6,646 nucleotides of DNA from Clostridia bacterium (GTDB taxonomy: Bacteria; Bacillota_A; Clostridia; TANB77; CAG-508): positions 1 to 6,646 of the forward strand of contig JAGATI010000192.1 of NCBI GenBank assembly GCA_017621295.1, in the 5' to 3' direction. Each line of letters opens with the position of its first letter. Position 1 is the stretch's first letter. Made by a program: the position numbers and the translations under genes. Shown in pieces: positions 5,719 to 6,646 of this stretch. Under the pieces are notes generated by a model. The model did no database searches. It saw only the letters and a list, made by a program, of their open reading frames with translations, and had not been told where the DNA came from.

Positions 5719-6646
5719 TTAAATTCTTTCATGAATAGTTCTATGAATAACGTCTAACTGTTGTTCTCTAGTTAATTTTGTAAAGTGAACTGCATATCCA
5801 GAAACACGAATTGTAAGTTGTGGGTATTTTTCTGGATGTTCCATAGCATCTTCTAATAATGCTCTATTAAATACATTTACATTGATATGATGACCTGTTT
5901 GCATAAAGTATCCATCTAACATACTTACTAGATTATTAATTCTTGTATTTTCTTCTTTTCCTAATGTATCAGGAGTGATTGCAAATGTGAAAGATATACC
6001 ATCAGATGCATATTCAAAAGGTAATTTTGCAATTGTATTCATTACTGCTAAAGAACCATTTGCATCTCTACCGTGAAGTGGGTTAGAACCAGGACCAAAA
6101 GGTTCGCCTGCTCTTCTACCATCAGGAGTATTTCCTGTTGCTTTGCCATAAACAACATTAGATGTTATTGTAAGAACAGATAGGGTAGGAGTAGCTCCTC
6201 TGTATATTGTGTGTCTTTCTAATTTACGCATAAATGTTTTAACAATTTCTACTGCTATAGAATCAACTCTATCATCATCATTACCATATTTAGGGAAGTC
6301 TCCTTCGACTTTATAATCTACAGCTAATCCTTGTTCGTTTCTAATTACTTTTACTTTTGCATATTTTATTGCAGATAATGAATCTGCTACTACTGATAAA
6401 CCAGCAATTCCACAAGCCATTGTACGATAAATTTCTCTATCATGAAGTGCAAATTCTAAAGCTTCATAAGAATATTTATCATGCATATAATGAATAGCAT
6501 TTAATGCTTTTATATAAATTTTTGCAACATAGTCCATCATCTGGTCAAACTTTTCCATTACTTCATCATAGTTTAAATATTCAGAAGTAATCCTCTCAAA
6601 TTTAGGAGCAATTTGTTTTCCAGAGTTTTCGTCTTTTCCACCATTA
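5719..6646 (-). CDS. pflB: pyruvate formate-lyase (formate C-acetyltransferase), C-terminal part
   Basis: Glycyl-radical enzyme converting pyruvate and CoA to acetyl-CoA and formate. The frame is open to the right edge (first full codon at 6645-6643), so the gene continues outside; the ATG at 6558 is internal. The visible 308 residues are about 40% of a 760-residue family member. They contain [20 protein letters not shown] helices (here [12 protein letters not shown]), [28 protein letters not shown] and the radical loop RVSGYAVHF. The radical glycine is the GGA at 5799-5797, 26 residues from the end. The catalytic Cys-Cys pair is outside the window. The gene is intact here; the only CGG on its strand is out of frame (CAC GGT, near 6072). 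Its activase pflA follows downstream. Confidence 0.96.
   Translation of the reverse strand, partial: NGGKDENSGKQIAPKFERITSEYLNYDEVMEKFDQMMDYVAKIYIKALNAIHYMHDKYSYEALEFALHDREIYRTMACGIAGLSVVADSLSAIKYAKVKVIRNEQGLAVDYKVEGDFPKYGNDDDRVDSIAVEIVKTFMRKLERHTIYRGATPTLSVLTITSNVVYGKATGNTPDGRRAGEPFGPGSNPLHGRDANGSLAVMNTIAKLPFEYASDGISFTFAITPDTLGKEENTRINNLVSMLDGYFMQTGHHINVNVFNRALLEDAMEHPEKYPQLTIRVSGYAVHFTKLTREQQLDVIHRTIHERI

Overview
The window is AT-rich DNA from what looks like an anaerobic, fermentative Firmicute (Clostridia-like or a related low-GC lineage). The evidence is strong AGGAGG-type ribosome binding sites, consensus sigma-A promoters, A/T-ending codons, and oxygen-sensitive fermentation enzymes: an [FeFe] hydrogenase and a pyruvate formate-lyase with its activase. 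I infer the lineage only from composition and gene content.

Layout. Positions 1-1404 (+) hold the 3' part of hydB, the NuoF-like flavin/NADH subunit of a multimeric [FeFe] hydrogenase. Positions 1539-3287 (+) hold a full-length hydA catalytic subunit. Positions 3473-4316 (+) hold an ABC-3 (ZnuB/TroC-type) metal permease behind a perfect consensus promoter and an unusual leader hairpin. Positions 4317-4820 carry no gene. That stretch holds the permease terminator, a possible structured small RNA with its own strong terminator, and a hairpin terminator shared by converging transcripts. On the minus strand, pflB (5719-6646, 5' end outside) is followed by pflA (4821-5543). A 110-bp inverted-repeat element lies between them, with a promoter-like sequence in its loop.

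The central observation is that all three plus-strand genes are broken in the same way. HydB is interrupted once, HydA three times and the permease once. Every break is a single extra base that puts an in-frame CGG codon, followed by A, directly before a GGA glycine codon: sites 900-903, 1626-1629, 1861-1864, 2450-2453 and 3638-3641. Skipping the C (+1) at all five sites restores uninterrupted proteins with intact conserved motifs (GSGG in HydB, the His/Cys cluster and TSCxPGW in HydA, MAFFSDALGHS in the permease). These are the only five in-frame CGG codons, and the only five CGGA tetranucleotides, in any coding sequence of the window. Arginine is otherwise written AGA, AGG, CGT or CGA. This suggests that CGG is not an arginine codon here but a +1 frameshift signal: either an unassigned codon at which the ribosome slips, or a CGGA quadruplet decoded as glycine. 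Random decay or ordinary sequencing error fits poorly, although a motif-specific base-calling artefact must be excluded.

Functionally, the hydrogenase disposes of electrons as H2 (from NADH and possibly ferredoxin), while PflB, activated by PflA, cleaves pyruvate to acetyl-CoA and formate. The permease is probably for Zn or Mn and has no partner genes in view.
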